Of a DNA stretch of 64,000 nt, positions 43,140-51,864 are shown piece after piece. How positions within the stretch are numbered: position 1 is the first letter of the stretch; each line of letters starts with the position of its first letter. The notes under the pieces were generated by a model, which worked only from the letters and a program-made list of their open reading frames with translations, did no database searches and was not told the DNA's origin. Origin of the DNA: Nocardia rosealba (lineage in GTDB: Bacteria > Actinomycetota > Actinomycetes > Mycobacteriales > Mycobacteriaceae); the NCBI RefSeq assembly GCF_020216065.1, contig NZ_JAIWNA010000002.1:248001-312000 (forward strand). Direction: 5' to 3'. Both the position numbers and the translations under genes were made by a program.

Positions 43140-44171
43140 CTACTCGCACCCTTCGACGGCGCCGGCCAGGCACAGCCAGTTGTCCGGGAACAGCCACGGC
43201 ATGTAGATGTCGCCGTAGGGTCCCTGCGCGAACGTGTTGTTGAATTGGCGAACGGCTACCGGCATCACCTGATACAGCGCGGCGAGGTGATCGCGGTTCT
43301 TCTCCAAGCCCTGCGACATCGTGTTCAGGCTGTGGACGAGCGGTCCGAGTCGCCCACCGTCCTCGATGCCCATGTCCTGCAGGGTCTTCGAGGTGGCGGC
43401 GATATTGTCGAGCAGGTCTTTGATCAGGTCGCGGCGGCGACTGACGGCGGCGCCGATCGCCTCGCCTCTGGTCAACAGCACGAGCACGCTGTTCTGGTTG
43501 TCGGCGATCAGGCCCGACACCTGGTCCATGCTGTCGAGCAGTCGGTCCACCTCGTCGCGTCGGGAAGCGATCACCCGGGCCAGCGCGCCGACGCTGTCGA
43601 GTGCCTGCGCGGTGAGGTGCGGTGAATCGCCCAGCTGGGTGCTCACCGCGTCCAGACTCGCGCGCAACGCGTTCGGGTCGAGTCGTTCGAGATGCTCGAA
43701 GGAATTGCGGTAGGCCGGATCGTTCACGACCTTGGCCAGGTTGTAGGGAACGGCGGTGGCAGACAACGGGATACGGCCATCCGGCAGCTCGCCGTCGGTT
43801 CCCGGGTCGAGCTCGACGTGCATCTTGCCGAGAATGGTCGACATCTTGATCGCCGCCTTCGCGTCATGGGCGACGGCGAGGTCGGAGCGCAGGCGCATCG
43901 TCACCAGCACCCGGTCGCGTTCCAGTCGCACCGAGCTGACCGTGCCGACTTCGATCCCGGCCACATCGACGCTGTTGCCCACGCGAAGACCGGCCGCCTG
44001 GGCGAATTCCGCCCGCAGGGTCGCCTCGCCCAGGTGCGCGCGCGACAGCAGCGCGGACCCGAGGACCACCACGATCACCGTCACCCCGGCCGCGATGCCG
44101 AGCGAGAAGTTGCGGTTGCCGAACGCGTCGCCCAAGGTTGTGCGGACGAGCTGGAGCAAGTTTTCGATCAT
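43140..44171 (-). CDS. mceC: Mce family protein, MceC position
   Basis: 343 aa from an ATG at 44171 that overlaps the mceB stop by 4 bp. Anchor helix LGIAAGVTVIVVVLGSALLS; MCE domain with LRAEFAQAAGLRVGNSVDVA, GIEVGTVSSVRL and KMSTILGKMHVELDP. The helical part has DSVGALARVIASRRDEVDRL and LLTRGEAIGAAVSRRRDLIK. The C-terminal LFPDNWLCLAGAVEGCE supplies a Cys pair found in many MceB/C proteins. It is an extracytoplasmic subunit of the lipid transfer tube. Confidence 0.91.
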   Translation of the reverse strand: MIENLLQLVRTTLGDAFGNRNFSLGIAAGVTVIVVVLGSALLSRAHLGEATLRAEFAQAAGLRVGNSVDVAGIEVGTVSSVRLERDRVLVTMRLRSDLAVAHDAKAAIKMSTILGKMHVELDPGTDGELPDGRIPLSATAVPYNLAKVVNDPAYRNSFEHLERLDPNALRASLDAVSTQLGDSPHLTAQALDSVGALARVIASRRDEVDRLLDSMDQVSGLIADNQNSVLVLLTRGEAIGAAVSRRRDLIKDLLDNIAATSKTLQDMGIEDGGRLGPLVHSLNTMSQGLEKNRDHLAALYQVMPVAVRQFNNTFAQGPYGDIYMPWLFPDNWLCLAGAVEGCE

Positions 44172-45190
44172 CGGCAGACCTCCGAGTGCGCGTTGCCGCC
44201 GACCTGGGAGACCACGCCGCGGGGGAACAGCACGCCCCACAGCGAGACATCCAGGCTGCAGACATAGGTGTTGACGTAGGTGCCGTTGCCGCTGACCCTG
44301 GCGAGCCCGGACATGATCAGCGGAAGTTCGACGGCCGCTTGGTCCAAGCGGGCGCCATTGGTGAGCAGCAGCGCCACGCCCTCGCTCGCTTGTCGCTGTG
44401 CCTGGGCCATTCCCGGGGCGACGCGAGCGATGAGATCGGTGAGCTTCGTGGTCGATTCGGCGATGTTCGTGACCGCTCCGCTGAGCACCGCGCCCTGGTC
44501 GTAGAGCCCGCTGACCAGGGCGCGCGACTGGGTGATCAACGTTTCCAGCTCGCCACTGCGATGGGCCAGACTGGTGATCACATCGTCGAGGTTGCTGATC
44601 ACCGCACCGAGGATCTCGTCGCGCTCGGCGAAGGTGGTGGCCAGTGCGGCGGCCTGGGTGATCAACGCGGACAACGACACTCCGTCGCCTTGCAGTGCCT
44701 GCACGAGGGTTTCCGACAGGGAATTCACATCGTCGGGTTGCAGCAGGCTGAACAACGGCTCGAAGCCCGACAGCATGGTCGAGACGTCGAAGGAGGATTC
44801 GGTGCGTTCCAAGGGAATCGCGCCGTCCGCTGGCAACGGTTCGCCCGGTGATTCCCCCATGGCGAGCGCCACATAGCGCTGGCCGATCAGATTCTGATAG
44901 CGGATCAGCGCTTTCGTGGTGGTGCTCAGCCGCTGACGCGATTGCACGGACAGAGTCACCCTGGCGTGCCTGCGGTCGACCAGGTCGATCGCGTCCACCC
45001 GGCCGACCCGCACCCCGGCGATCCGCACGTCGTCGCCGGTGCGTAGACCCAGGACGTCGGTGAAGGTCGCGCTGTAGCGGTGGGTGTCACCGGGCACCGA
45101 CCGCTGCAGCGTCGACCAGATCGTGTAAGTAGCGATCACGGACAGTGCGACGAAGAAGCTCAGGCCGAGATAGTAGGTGCGCCCGCGCAT
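44168..45190 (-). CDS. mceB: Mce family protein, MceB position
   Basis: 340 aa from an ATG at 45190, 1 bp after the mceA stop. Anchor YYLGLSFFVALSVIATYTIW; MCE domain with YSATFTDVLGLRTGDDVRIA, GVRVGRVDAIDLVD and LIRYQNLIGQRYVALAM, the QNLIGQRY box being typical of MceB. The helical section (VQALQGDGVSLSALITQAAA) is followed by a C-terminal part with YVNTYVCSLDVSLWGVLFPR and a final Cys. It is part of the lipid-import complex with the genes around it. Confidence 0.92.
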   Translation of the reverse strand: MRGRTYYLGLSFFVALSVIATYTIWSTLQRSVPGDTHRYSATFTDVLGLRTGDDVRIAGVRVGRVDAIDLVDRRHARVTLSVQSRQRLSTTTKALIRYQNLIGQRYVALAMGESPGEPLPADGAIPLERTESSFDVSTMLSGFEPLFSLLQPDDVNSLSETLVQALQGDGVSLSALITQAAALATTFAERDEILGAVISNLDDVITSLAHRSGELETLITQSRALVSGLYDQGAVLSGAVTNIAESTTKLTDLIARVAPGMAQAQRQASEGVALLLTNGARLDQAAVELPLIMSGLARVSGNGTYVNTYVCSLDVSLWGVLFPRGVVSQVGGNAHSEVCR

Positions 45191-45191
45191 T

Positions 45192-46577
45192 TCAGTGTCC
45201 TCCCGAGGGCTTCGGCGCGACTGTGACGGTCGCGCCGGTAAGTGCGGAGCCGAGCAGAAGCAGCTGTGCGGCGTTAGGACGCGCACCGAGGAACCCGGCC
45301 ACCGCGGCGGGACCGGTCAGGGCGATCGGTCCGGCGGGCGGCGGGGAACTCGCGGGTGCGGTGAGGCCGGGAATTGCCGGACCGGGCAGCGACAGGCCGG
45401 GGATGGGCGGCAAGGCCGGGAGGCCGGGCGCCGCCGGTATCGGTGCGGGTCCGGCGGAGGGAAGGTGACCGGGTATCAGTTGCGGTGGGAAAGACTGTGC
45501 TGCAGGCGAATCCGGGATCGCTCCGGTGGCGCAGCGCGGACCGGCCTGGTTGCCGTAGCGGGGGCAGTCGGCCGCTGTGTACTGGCGGAACGGGGTGAAC
45601 GAGACCGTGACGTCCCACTGCATCTGCTTGCTCGGGCCCCAGTGGAATGCGGTGGCGAGCCGGCTGAGCGAATCCCCCAGTGCGGTGACGGTTTCGGTAA
45701 TAGCCGCCGGATCGTCGGCGAGGGCACCGAAGGTCTCGTCCAGTCCGACCACGAGTTCCTTGCCCGCGTCGGGGTTGCGGACGAAGAGCGCCTGGGTCGC
45801 GTCGGTGGCCGCACCCGCCGAGGTCAGCAATTCGATGACCTGATTGCGGCGCGCGGTGATGGTCTGCGCCGTCTGGACCGATTTGCCCAGGGCGTCGGCG
45901 AGTTCGGGCGCCGACCGGTTCACCGCGGCGGTGGCCGTACCGAGATCCCCGAGCAGTTCACCGATGCCGGGCAGGGCGCGGACCTCGCTGATCCATTGAT
46001 CGAGGCGTTCGATCGTGGAACCCGGCAGCCGGACATCACCGTCGAGTGCTTCGGCCAGCGTGGCGAGCACCCGCGCGAGTGTCGCGGGTCGCACGCGGTC
46101 GAGCACATCGCGCAGGGTGGTCAGCGTCGTCTGCAGGGCCACCGTGGCCCGGCTGGTGTCGTGCTCGATCACCGCACCGGCACGCAAGGATGTCGCGGCC
46201 GGGCCGTTGTCCACGAGCTCGAGCGCCGTGACGCCGAAGATATTGGCGGGCACGACCCGCGCCGTCACCGATGTCGGGATCGCCGCGGCGGCGCCCGGTT
46301 CCAGCGCCAGGTCGACGCGTTGACGAAGGCCCTGCTCGGCGATCTCCACCGCCGACACCGAGCCGACCAACAACCCGCGAAAGCGCACATCGGCGCGCGC
46401 GGGCAGCCCGTCGCCGGTGCTCGTCATCAGGGCGGTCACCGCGATGGTGTCCTCGAAGTGGCCGGTGTACCGCAGGCCGAGCAACGCGACCACCCCGGAC
46501 AGGCTCAGCGTCATCGCCACCCCGGCCACACCGAGTCTCCGACGCGACCAGCCGCGCCCACTGGGATCCGGATACAT
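45192..46577 (-). CDS. mceA: Mce family protein, MceA position
   Basis: 461 aa from an ATG at 46577. Anchor RLGVAGVAMTLSLSGVVALL; MCE domain with LPARADVRFRGLLVGSVSAV and VPANIFGVTALELVDNGPAA, the IFG box of the MceA subfamily. A helical middle (RPATLARVLATLAEALDGDV) is followed by a Pro/Gly/Ala-rich C-terminal tail (LPALPPIPGLSLPGPAIPGL), which may cross the outer envelope. It begins 12 bp after yrbEB and initiates the six-gene mce set. Confidence 0.92.
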   Translation of the reverse strand: MYPDPSGRGWSRRRLGVAGVAMTLSLSGVVALLGLRYTGHFEDTIAVTALMTSTGDGLPARADVRFRGLLVGSVSAVEIAEQGLRQRVDLALEPGAAAAIPTSVTARVVPANIFGVTALELVDNGPAATSLRAGAVIEHDTSRATVALQTTLTTLRDVLDRVRPATLARVLATLAEALDGDVRLPGSTIERLDQWISEVRALPGIGELLGDLGTATAAVNRSAPELADALGKSVQTAQTITARRNQVIELLTSAGAATDATQALFVRNPDAGKELVVGLDETFGALADDPAAITETVTALGDSLSRLATAFHWGPSKQMQWDVTVSFTPFRQYTAADCPRYGNQAGPRCATGAIPDSPAAQSFPPQLIPGHLPSAGPAPIPAAPGLPALPPIPGLSLPGPAIPGLTAPASSPPPAGPIALTGPAAVAGFLGARPNAAQLLLLGSALTGATVTVAPKPSGGH

Positions 46578-46588
46578 GTCGGTTCTCC

Positions 46589-47449
46589 CTATCCCGAGAT
46601 CCGGATGCCGGAGTCGACGCCCCAGATCGCGAGTGTGAGAAGCAGATTCAGGAAGACGACGACGATGATCGTCACCTTGATCGCCCGCCCGGCCGCGACT
46701 CCGACGCCTTCCGGCCCGCCGGCGGCGATGTAGCCGAAGTAGCACTGGACGAACGTGGCGACGAGGACGAACGCGACCGCCTTGAGCACGGAGTAGACGA
46801 GGTCGCCCGGGTCGAGGAACTGGTGGAAGTAGTGGTCGTAGGTGCCGATGCCGTTGCCGCCGAGGAAGAACGCGGTGATCTTGGCAGTGAGGTAGGCGGT
46901 GGCCATGCCGATGGCGTACAGCGGCAGAATCGCGACGGCGGCGGCCAGCATGCGAGTGCTGATCAGGTAGGGGAGGGGGCGGATGGCCATCGACTCGAGG
47001 GCGTCGATCTCCTCCGCGATTCGCATCGACCCGATCTGCGCGGTGAACCGGCAACCCGCCTGGGCGGCGAAAACGATGGTCGCCAGGAGTGGGGCCAGCT
47101 CCCTGGTGGTGGCGAATCCCGAGATCGCGCCGGTGAGCGGGCTCATCGTCAACAGATCGAGCGCCGTGTGCGATTCCATGCCGACGGTGACGCCGCCGAA
47201 ACCGCACAGGATCACGATCACCCCGACCGTGCCGCCGCCGACGACCAGCGCGCCGTTGCCCCAGGTGACATCGATGATCAGCCGCGTGACTTCCCTGCGG
47301 TAGTGCCGCAGCGCGAACGGAACGGCGAGCAACGCTTGTGCGAAGACGACACCCTGGTGGCCCAGCCGCACGTCCGCCTCGACGACACGCGTTGTCGCCG
47401 ATCTCGCCGCCTGGAGCGGACGGAGCAGGGGCGGTGTGTAATTCGACAT
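46589..47449 (-). CDS. yrbEB: MlaE/YrbE family ABC permease, YrbEB position
   Basis: 286 aa. The MlaE permease fold is clear: LVVGGGTVGVIVILCGFGGV, GFATTRELAPLLATIVFAAQ then GCRFTAQIGSMRIAEEIDAL (the E-E-I-D-A coupling helix region), and ILPLYAIGMATAYLTAKITA. It is the second permease half for the Mce tube; the ATPase (MceG/MKL type) is not encoded here and is usually at a separate locus. It begins 1 bp before the stop-spacing of yrbEA (47451). Confidence 0.94.
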   Translation of the reverse strand: MSNYTPPLLRPLQAARSATTRVVEADVRLGHQGVVFAQALLAVPFALRHYRREVTRLIIDVTWGNGALVVGGGTVGVIVILCGFGGVTVGMESHTALDLLTMSPLTGAISGFATTRELAPLLATIVFAAQAGCRFTAQIGSMRIAEEIDALESMAIRPLPYLISTRMLAAAVAILPLYAIGMATAYLTAKITAFFLGGNGIGTYDHYFHQFLDPGDLVYSVLKAVAFVLVATFVQCYFGYIAAGGPEGVGVAAGRAIKVTIIVVVFLNLLLTLAIWGVDSGIRISG

Positions 47450-47450
47450 C

Positions 47451-48308
47451 TCAGAGCACCTCGGACGGCAGCAGCGTGTTGTAGATCTGAGTGAGCGCGA
47501 TATTGGCCGCGAAGAGCACGATCGCCGAACTGACCACCGCGGAGTTCACCGCGTCGGCGACCCCGCCCGGGCCACCCTTGGTGTTCAGGCCGCAGTCACA
47601 GGCGATGATCGCGGTGAGTGCGCCGAACACCGCCGCCTTCACCAGCGCGACCAGCAGGTCGCTCGCGACGGCGAACGAGGCGAACGTGCTGAGGTAGGAG
47701 CCGGGCGTGCCGTCCTGGACGAAGATGTTGAACAGGTAGCCGGTGGCGAATCCGATGAACACGACGAACCCGCACAGCAGCATGCTCACCAGCACCGCCG
47801 CCAGCAATCGTGGTGCGACGAGCCTGCGCACCGGATCGACACCCATCACCCGCATCGCGTCGATCTCCTCGCGGATCGTGCGGGAGCCGAGATCTGCGCA
47901 GATCGAGGAGCCGACCGCGCCCGCGATCATCAGCGAAGTCACCAGTGGTGCGCCCTGCCGGATGATGCCGAGGCCGTTGACGGCTCCGATGAAGGTGGTG
48001 GCGCCGACTTGGCTGACCAGGGAACCGATCTGGATCGAGACGATCGCGGCGATGGGGACTGCTACGAGCAGTGTCGGTGTGGCTGAGACAGTTGCCATGA
48101 AGGAGCTCTGCCGGAGGAACTCCGCCAGCGGGAAGCGGCGACGGATGAGTGCTCGCACCAGCTCTGTGATGGCTTGCCCTGCCATGGTGACCTGCCGTCC
48201 CGCGGTCTCGATCGAGCGTCGCGGATGGTCGCGCCACCAGTCGAGGCAGAAGGTGATGATGAGGTCGAAATCTGTTGTTGCACTGGTGGATAGGGATTTC
48301 GAGCCCAT
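47451..48308 (-). CDS. yrbEA: MlaE/YrbE family ABC permease, YrbEA position
   Basis: 285 aa from the ATG at 48308, with AAGAGG 8 bp upstream; an in-frame GTG at 48329 is possible. TPTLLVAVPIAAIVSIQIGS, IRQGAPLVTSLMIAGAVGSS, ADLGSRTIREEIDAMRVMGV and LLCGFVVFIGFATGYLFNIF are the conserved permease segments, with R-E-E-I-D-A facing the ATPase. It is the first gene of the operon. Two CTAC...GTAG palindromes lie 61-96 bp upstream and are the likely control sites. Confidence 0.93.
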   Translation of the reverse strand: MGSKSLSTSATTDFDLIITFCLDWWRDHPRRSIETAGRQVTMAGQAITELVRALIRRRFPLAEFLRQSSFMATVSATPTLLVAVPIAAIVSIQIGSLVSQVGATTFIGAVNGLGIIRQGAPLVTSLMIAGAVGSSICADLGSRTIREEIDAMRVMGVDPVRRLVAPRLLAAVLVSMLLCGFVVFIGFATGYLFNIFVQDGTPGSYLSTFASFAVASDLLVALVKAAVFGALTAIIACDCGLNTKGGPGGVADAVNSAVVSSAIVLFAANIALTQIYNTLLPSEVL

Positions 48309-48368
48309 CGCGACCGCCTCTTTTGTCACTGCGGTGGTGGACTTGCTCGACCACTACCGGCGAAGTTC

Positions 48369-48404
48369 CTACATGCGCGTAGTCGTATTTCTACGCGTGC
48401 GTAG
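48369..48404. promoter_or_regulatory. Tandem palindromes upstream of the mce operon
   Basis: CTACATGCGCGTAG at 48369-48382 and CTACGCGTGCGTAG at 48391-48404 are two versions of one 14-bp palindrome, the second with perfect CTACGC/GCGTAG arms. Their centres are 22 bp apart, two helical turns. This fits cooperative binding of a dimeric repressor of the yrbE-mce genes. Confidence 0.7.
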
Positions 48405-48543
48405 TTTTGCTGTCTGGGACTGTAGCAAGAGGTCGTCGTGGCTGTCGAGGAATTCGGGTACGCGGCCCTCGTTCGCTCAGGCCGTGGTTGTGGTGTCCCA
48501 GGTGGGAGAGGGTGGCGCCCGCGCCGGACTAAGCGGGAACCGA

Positions 48544-49470
48544 TCAGCCGTGCCAGCGGCGGTAGACCTCGGCGGCGCCAGGATGCAGGGGGACGGTGCC
48601 GGTGCCGATGAGGAAACGGCCGTCGAGGAATTGGGTGCCCGCGGCCTCGGCGGGGACCAGGGCATCGGCGTGCCAGAGGAGGAGTTCGACGATGGCGGCG
48701 GCTGTTTCGTCGGGCAGGGTCGCGGTGGCGAGGAGCAGGTTGGTGACACCGATCGTGTGGACGGCGGGGCTGCCCGGGTAGGCGTCGGCGGGGATGGCGA
48801 CGTGGTCGTAGACGGGGCCGTACTCCGCGCGCATGGGTGCGACCAGGGCACCGAGGTCGAGCAGTCGCATGGGATCGGGCACGGTGAGGGCGGCGGTCGG
48901 TACGCCGCCTGCCCACAGCAAGGCGTCGATGTCACCGTCGGTCAATGCCCGGACGGCCTCACGCAGGGGACGATGTTCAGTCACCACATCGACGGTCGGG
49001 TCGAGGCCTGCCGTGGCCAGGAGGCGTGCACCGGTCAGTGCGGCACCCGAACCGGCCGCGCCGAGGTTGACTCGTCGGCCACGCAGGTCGGCCACCTGCT
49101 CGATTCCGCTGTCGGCGTGGACCGCCAACTGCAGGTAGTTCTCGTACACGCGGCCCAGTGCCAGTACCCGTCCGGCGAAGTCGCCCACCGAATCCGCCAG
49201 CGCCAGTGCGGTTTCGACCTCGCCATCGGCGATCATCCGCAGATTCTGTTGGGAGCCTGCGGTTTCCACCGGCTCGATCCGGACGTGGTCGGTTTCGTTC
49301 GCGGCCGCGTCTGCCAGCAGCCGGGCGAAGGCGAAATAGAAGCCGCCGTCCTCGCCGGAGGCCAAGCGCACTGTCGACCGGTCGCCCGTGCCGCAGCCGA
49401 AGAGCGCCGCCGAGGCGAGCGCGGTCAGCGCGAGCATCCGACGACGCGTCATCGGTACCGCGCCGCTCAT
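48544..49470 (-). CDS. TAXI-type TRAP solute-binding lipoprotein (orphan)
   Basis: 308 aa from the ATG at 49470; ATG at 49452 is an alternative. TRRRMLALTALASAALFGC is a lipoprotein signal with Cys26 and a twin-arginine-like start. VRLASGEDGGFYFAFARLLA, ETAGSQQNLRMIADGEVETA, LALADSVGDFAGR and LRGRRVNLGAAGSGAALTGA follow the TAXI family layout, in which the GxGSG-type loops bind a dicarboxylate or amino acid. No TRAP membrane subunit (DctQ/DctM-like) is nearby. It follows a sensor kinase by 46 bp, so it may present a ligand to that sensor instead of feeding a transporter. Confidence 0.87.
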   Translation of the reverse strand: MSGAVPMTRRRMLALTALASAALFGCGTGDRSTVRLASGEDGGFYFAFARLLADAAANETDHVRIEPVETAGSQQNLRMIADGEVETALALADSVGDFAGRVLALGRVYENYLQLAVHADSGIEQVADLRGRRVNLGAAGSGAALTGARLLATAGLDPTVDVVTEHRPLREAVRALTDGDIDALLWAGGVPTAALTVPDPMRLLDLGALVAPMRAEYGPVYDHVAIPADAYPGSPAVHTIGVTNLLLATATLPDETAAAIVELLLWHADALVPAEAAGTQFLDGRFLIGTGTVPLHPGAAEVYRRWHG

Positions 49471-49516
49471 CGGGTCACCGCCCGCATCGGACAGTGCCTG
49501 CTCAGCACGGCGCCGC

Positions 49517-51142
49517 TCATCGAAGCACCGCCGGTAGCCGGATTGCCACGGCGAGTCCGTGCGGCTGTACCGCCTCCACAGCCAGTTCGCCACCGTGGGC
49601 TCTGGCCAATGCCTGCGCGATCGAGAGTCCGAGCCCGGTGCCGCCCGGGACAGCTGTGGTGCCGCGGAAGAAGCGGGTGGTGAGTTTGGCGAGTTCCTCC
49701 GGTGCGACACCGATCCCGTCGTCGGCGACCCGCACCGTCACCCAGCCCGGCTCGGCCTCGATGGTGACGTGGGTGTGCGCTCCGGCACCCGCGTATCGGC
49801 AGGAATTGCTCAGCGCCACATCGAGAATCTGTGCCAGCGCCGCCGAACTGATCGCCGCGGTCACCTCCCCGCCGTCAGGCGCTGAAACCCGAGCCGCGGT
49901 CGGGTTCAGCGTGCCGCTGTCGTCAGGCGGTGGAACGTGCGCTGCGGTCGAGTTGATCGCGCCGCTGTCGTCCGGCGGCGGAACGTGCGCCGCGGCCGAG
50001 CTGCTCGCGCCACTGCCTTCCGACGACGAAGCGCGAGCAACGGCCACGTTGGTCCCACCGTACGCAGCACTCGAATCCGACGGTTGGACGGCCGACGTCC
50101 GCGGGAGGGCCGCCAATTGAATGCCCGCCTCCTGGAACGCCGACACCCAGGCATCGATGCGGTCGGCGACAACCTGTGCCGGATCGCACTGTTCTTCCTC
50201 GGACGCCGCGGTCCCGAACGACGCAGGTGTTTCCGCGACGGCAAGCTCGAGCAGGTCGTCCAGCAGCGCGGTCAACCGTTCCACTTCCGCGGTAGCACCA
50301 CGAAAGGTTGCCGACGCGGTCGCGGGCACGGCGTACTCGAGTGAATCGAGCCGAATCATCAAGGCTGCCAGTGGGTTACGCATGGCATGCGCGGTGTCGG
50401 CGACGAGTTGACGTTGTGCGTCGGCGGAGTCACCGACCGCGGTGGCCATGGCGTCGACCGACTCGGCCAGCGCGCGGACCTCGGGCGGACCGCCGTAGTT
50501 CCTGGTGATCGGTGCGCGCCCGCGTGGCTTGGGCAGGGTGGCCGTGAGCTCGGCGACGGCGCCCGACATCGCGGCCAAAGGACGCAGCACCCATCGACTC
50601 AGGACGAGCGCCAACAGCATGAACCCGATCATCGCGACCAACCCGCCGACCGCGATGACAGCCCAGGTCCTGGCGATCGCGGCACGCGCCGCGGCGGTCG
50701 ACGCCTCGATCACGACGGCCCCGTTCACCTGGACACCGGTGCCGACGGGACGCGCGACGAGCAAGACGGGCGCGCTCCACGGCGTGAGCCGATCCTGGTG
50801 CTGGGGCCGCTGGTTGCGTCGCGCCGCCGCCAGCGCCGCACTGATGCGCGAATCGGTCACCACCACACCGGCATTGACGATCGGCGCGCCCCGCGCGTCG
50901 ACGACCAGCACGTTCTCGCCGTACAGCTCGTGGTAGCGGTTCACCTCGTCGGCGAGCGCGCGCACCCCGTCGGGAGAACCGGCTCCGTCGGCGAGGGTGG
51001 CGAAACGGTCGGCGTCGCCGGAACGGCCGAGCACCAACTGTTGGGTGCGGCTGGTGGCGGCGGTGAGTGACAGCGGCACCGCGAAGGACAGCACCGCCAG
51101 CGCGGCGAACACGGTGAGGACGATCAGCAGCCGGCGGCGCAC
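49517..51142 (-). CDS. Sensor histidine kinase with Pro/Ser repeat insert
   Basis: 541 aa. First helix LIVLTVFAALAVLSFAVPLS, extracytoplasmic sensor to about residue 158 (RYHELYGENVLVVDARGAPI), second helix AVIAVGGLVAMIGFMLLALV, HAMP, and HisKA with His252 in VADTAHAMRNPLAALMIRLD. The HATPase has NSCRYA, VADDGIGV and GTGLGLSIAQALARAHGG. Between HisKA and HATPase, residues 351-425 are an insert with three 16-residue units (SAAAHVPPPDDSGAI, STAAHVPPPDDSGTL, PTAARVSAPDG). This is not usual in the family. It pairs with the response regulator just upstream and probably with the TAXI lipoprotein downstream. Confidence 0.92.
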   Translation of the reverse strand: MRRRLLIVLTVFAALAVLSFAVPLSLTAATSRTQQLVLGRSGDADRFATLADGAGSPDGVRALADEVNRYHELYGENVLVVDARGAPIVNAGVVVTDSRISAALAAARRNQRPQHQDRLTPWSAPVLLVARPVGTGVQVNGAVVIEASTAAARAAIARTWAVIAVGGLVAMIGFMLLALVLSRWVLRPLAAMSGAVAELTATLPKPRGRAPITRNYGGPPEVRALAESVDAMATAVGDSADAQRQLVADTAHAMRNPLAALMIRLDSLEYAVPATASATFRGATAEVERLTALLDDLLELAVAETPASFGTAASEEEQCDPAQVVADRIDAWVSAFQEAGIQLAALPRTSAVQPSDSSAAYGGTNVAVARASSSEGSGASSSAAAHVPPPDDSGAINSTAAHVPPPDDSGTLNPTAARVSAPDGGEVTAAISSAALAQILDVALSNSCRYAGAGAHTHVTIEAEPGWVTVRVADDGIGVAPEELAKLTTRFFRGTTAVPGGTGLGLSIAQALARAHGGELAVEAVQPHGLAVAIRLPAVLR

Positions 51143-51158
51143 GCGCGTCCTCCGGTGA

Positions 51159-51818
51159 TCACTGCCCCCACCGATACCCGTAGCCGCGAATGGTGGTGAT
51201 CAGTCCCGGCCGGTTCAGTTTGGCGCGCAACCCGGTCATGTGGACATCGAGGGAGCGGGACACCGCGACGAACGCGTCGCCCCAGATCCGGTCCATCAGC
51301 TGCTGCCTGCTCACCGCCGCACCCGGTCGTTCCACGAGTGCCTCGACCAGCTCGAATTCCTTCTGGGTGAGCGAGATCGGCGATCCACCGACCTCGACCG
51401 TGCGGGCGCGCAGGTCGACGCGCACATCCCCGGTGACGACCTCGGTTCTGCTCTGGTTGGCGACGGCGGCTGCCCGGCGCAGCACCGTCTCGAGCCGCGC
51501 CATCAGCTCCGCGATCCGCGGTGGTTTCACCACATAGTCGTCGGCCCCGCCGCGTAGCCCCCGCACGATGGACCGTTCGTCGCTGCGGGCGGTCAGGATC
51601 AGCACCGGCACGGCGCTTACCTCGCGCAGTTGCCGCAGCACCTGCAGTCCGTCCGCGTCCGGCAGGCCGAGGTCGAGGAGTACGGCGTCGTAGTCGCGGT
51701 GGGCGATGAGCAGGTCGGCGCCGCGGCGCATGCGCTCGGCGCGGTAGCCGCGTGCGGTGAGCGCCTCCACCAGGGCGTCGCCCACTCCGTCGTCGTCTTC
51801 GACCACCGCAAGCCGCAC
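51159..51818 (-). CDS. OmpR/TctD-type response regulator
   Basis: 219 aa from a GTG at 51818, with GGAGG 8 bp upstream. Receiver: RLAVVEDDDGVGDALVEALT, the phosphoacceptor in AVLLDLGLPDADGLQVLRQL, LILTARSDE and DDYVVKPPRIAELMARL. Output: winged helix with ISLTQKEFELVEALVERPGA, DRIWGDAFVAVSRSLDVHM and LITTIRGYGYRW. It is encoded 16 bp before its kinase. It probably controls the MHS transporter upstream and/or the TAXI protein, by analogy with TctDE- and BctDE-type systems. Confidence 0.94.
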   Translation of the reverse strand: MRLAVVEDDDGVGDALVEALTARGYRAERMRRGADLLIAHRDYDAVLLDLGLPDADGLQVLRQLREVSAVPVLILTARSDERSIVRGLRGGADDYVVKPPRIAELMARLETVLRRAAAVANQSRTEVVTGDVRVDLRARTVEVGGSPISLTQKEFELVEALVERPGAAVSRQQLMDRIWGDAFVAVSRSLDVHMTGLRAKLNRPGLITTIRGYGYRWGQ

Positions 51819-51864
51819 GCGCCGATCCTCCCACAGGGCCTGGATCGGCGCGTGTACCGCACGG

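Noticed and set aside
45192..47207. A 671-codon frame as one large Mce protein
   Set aside because: The N-terminal part is an out-of-frame reading of yrbEB; the real mceA starts at 46577.
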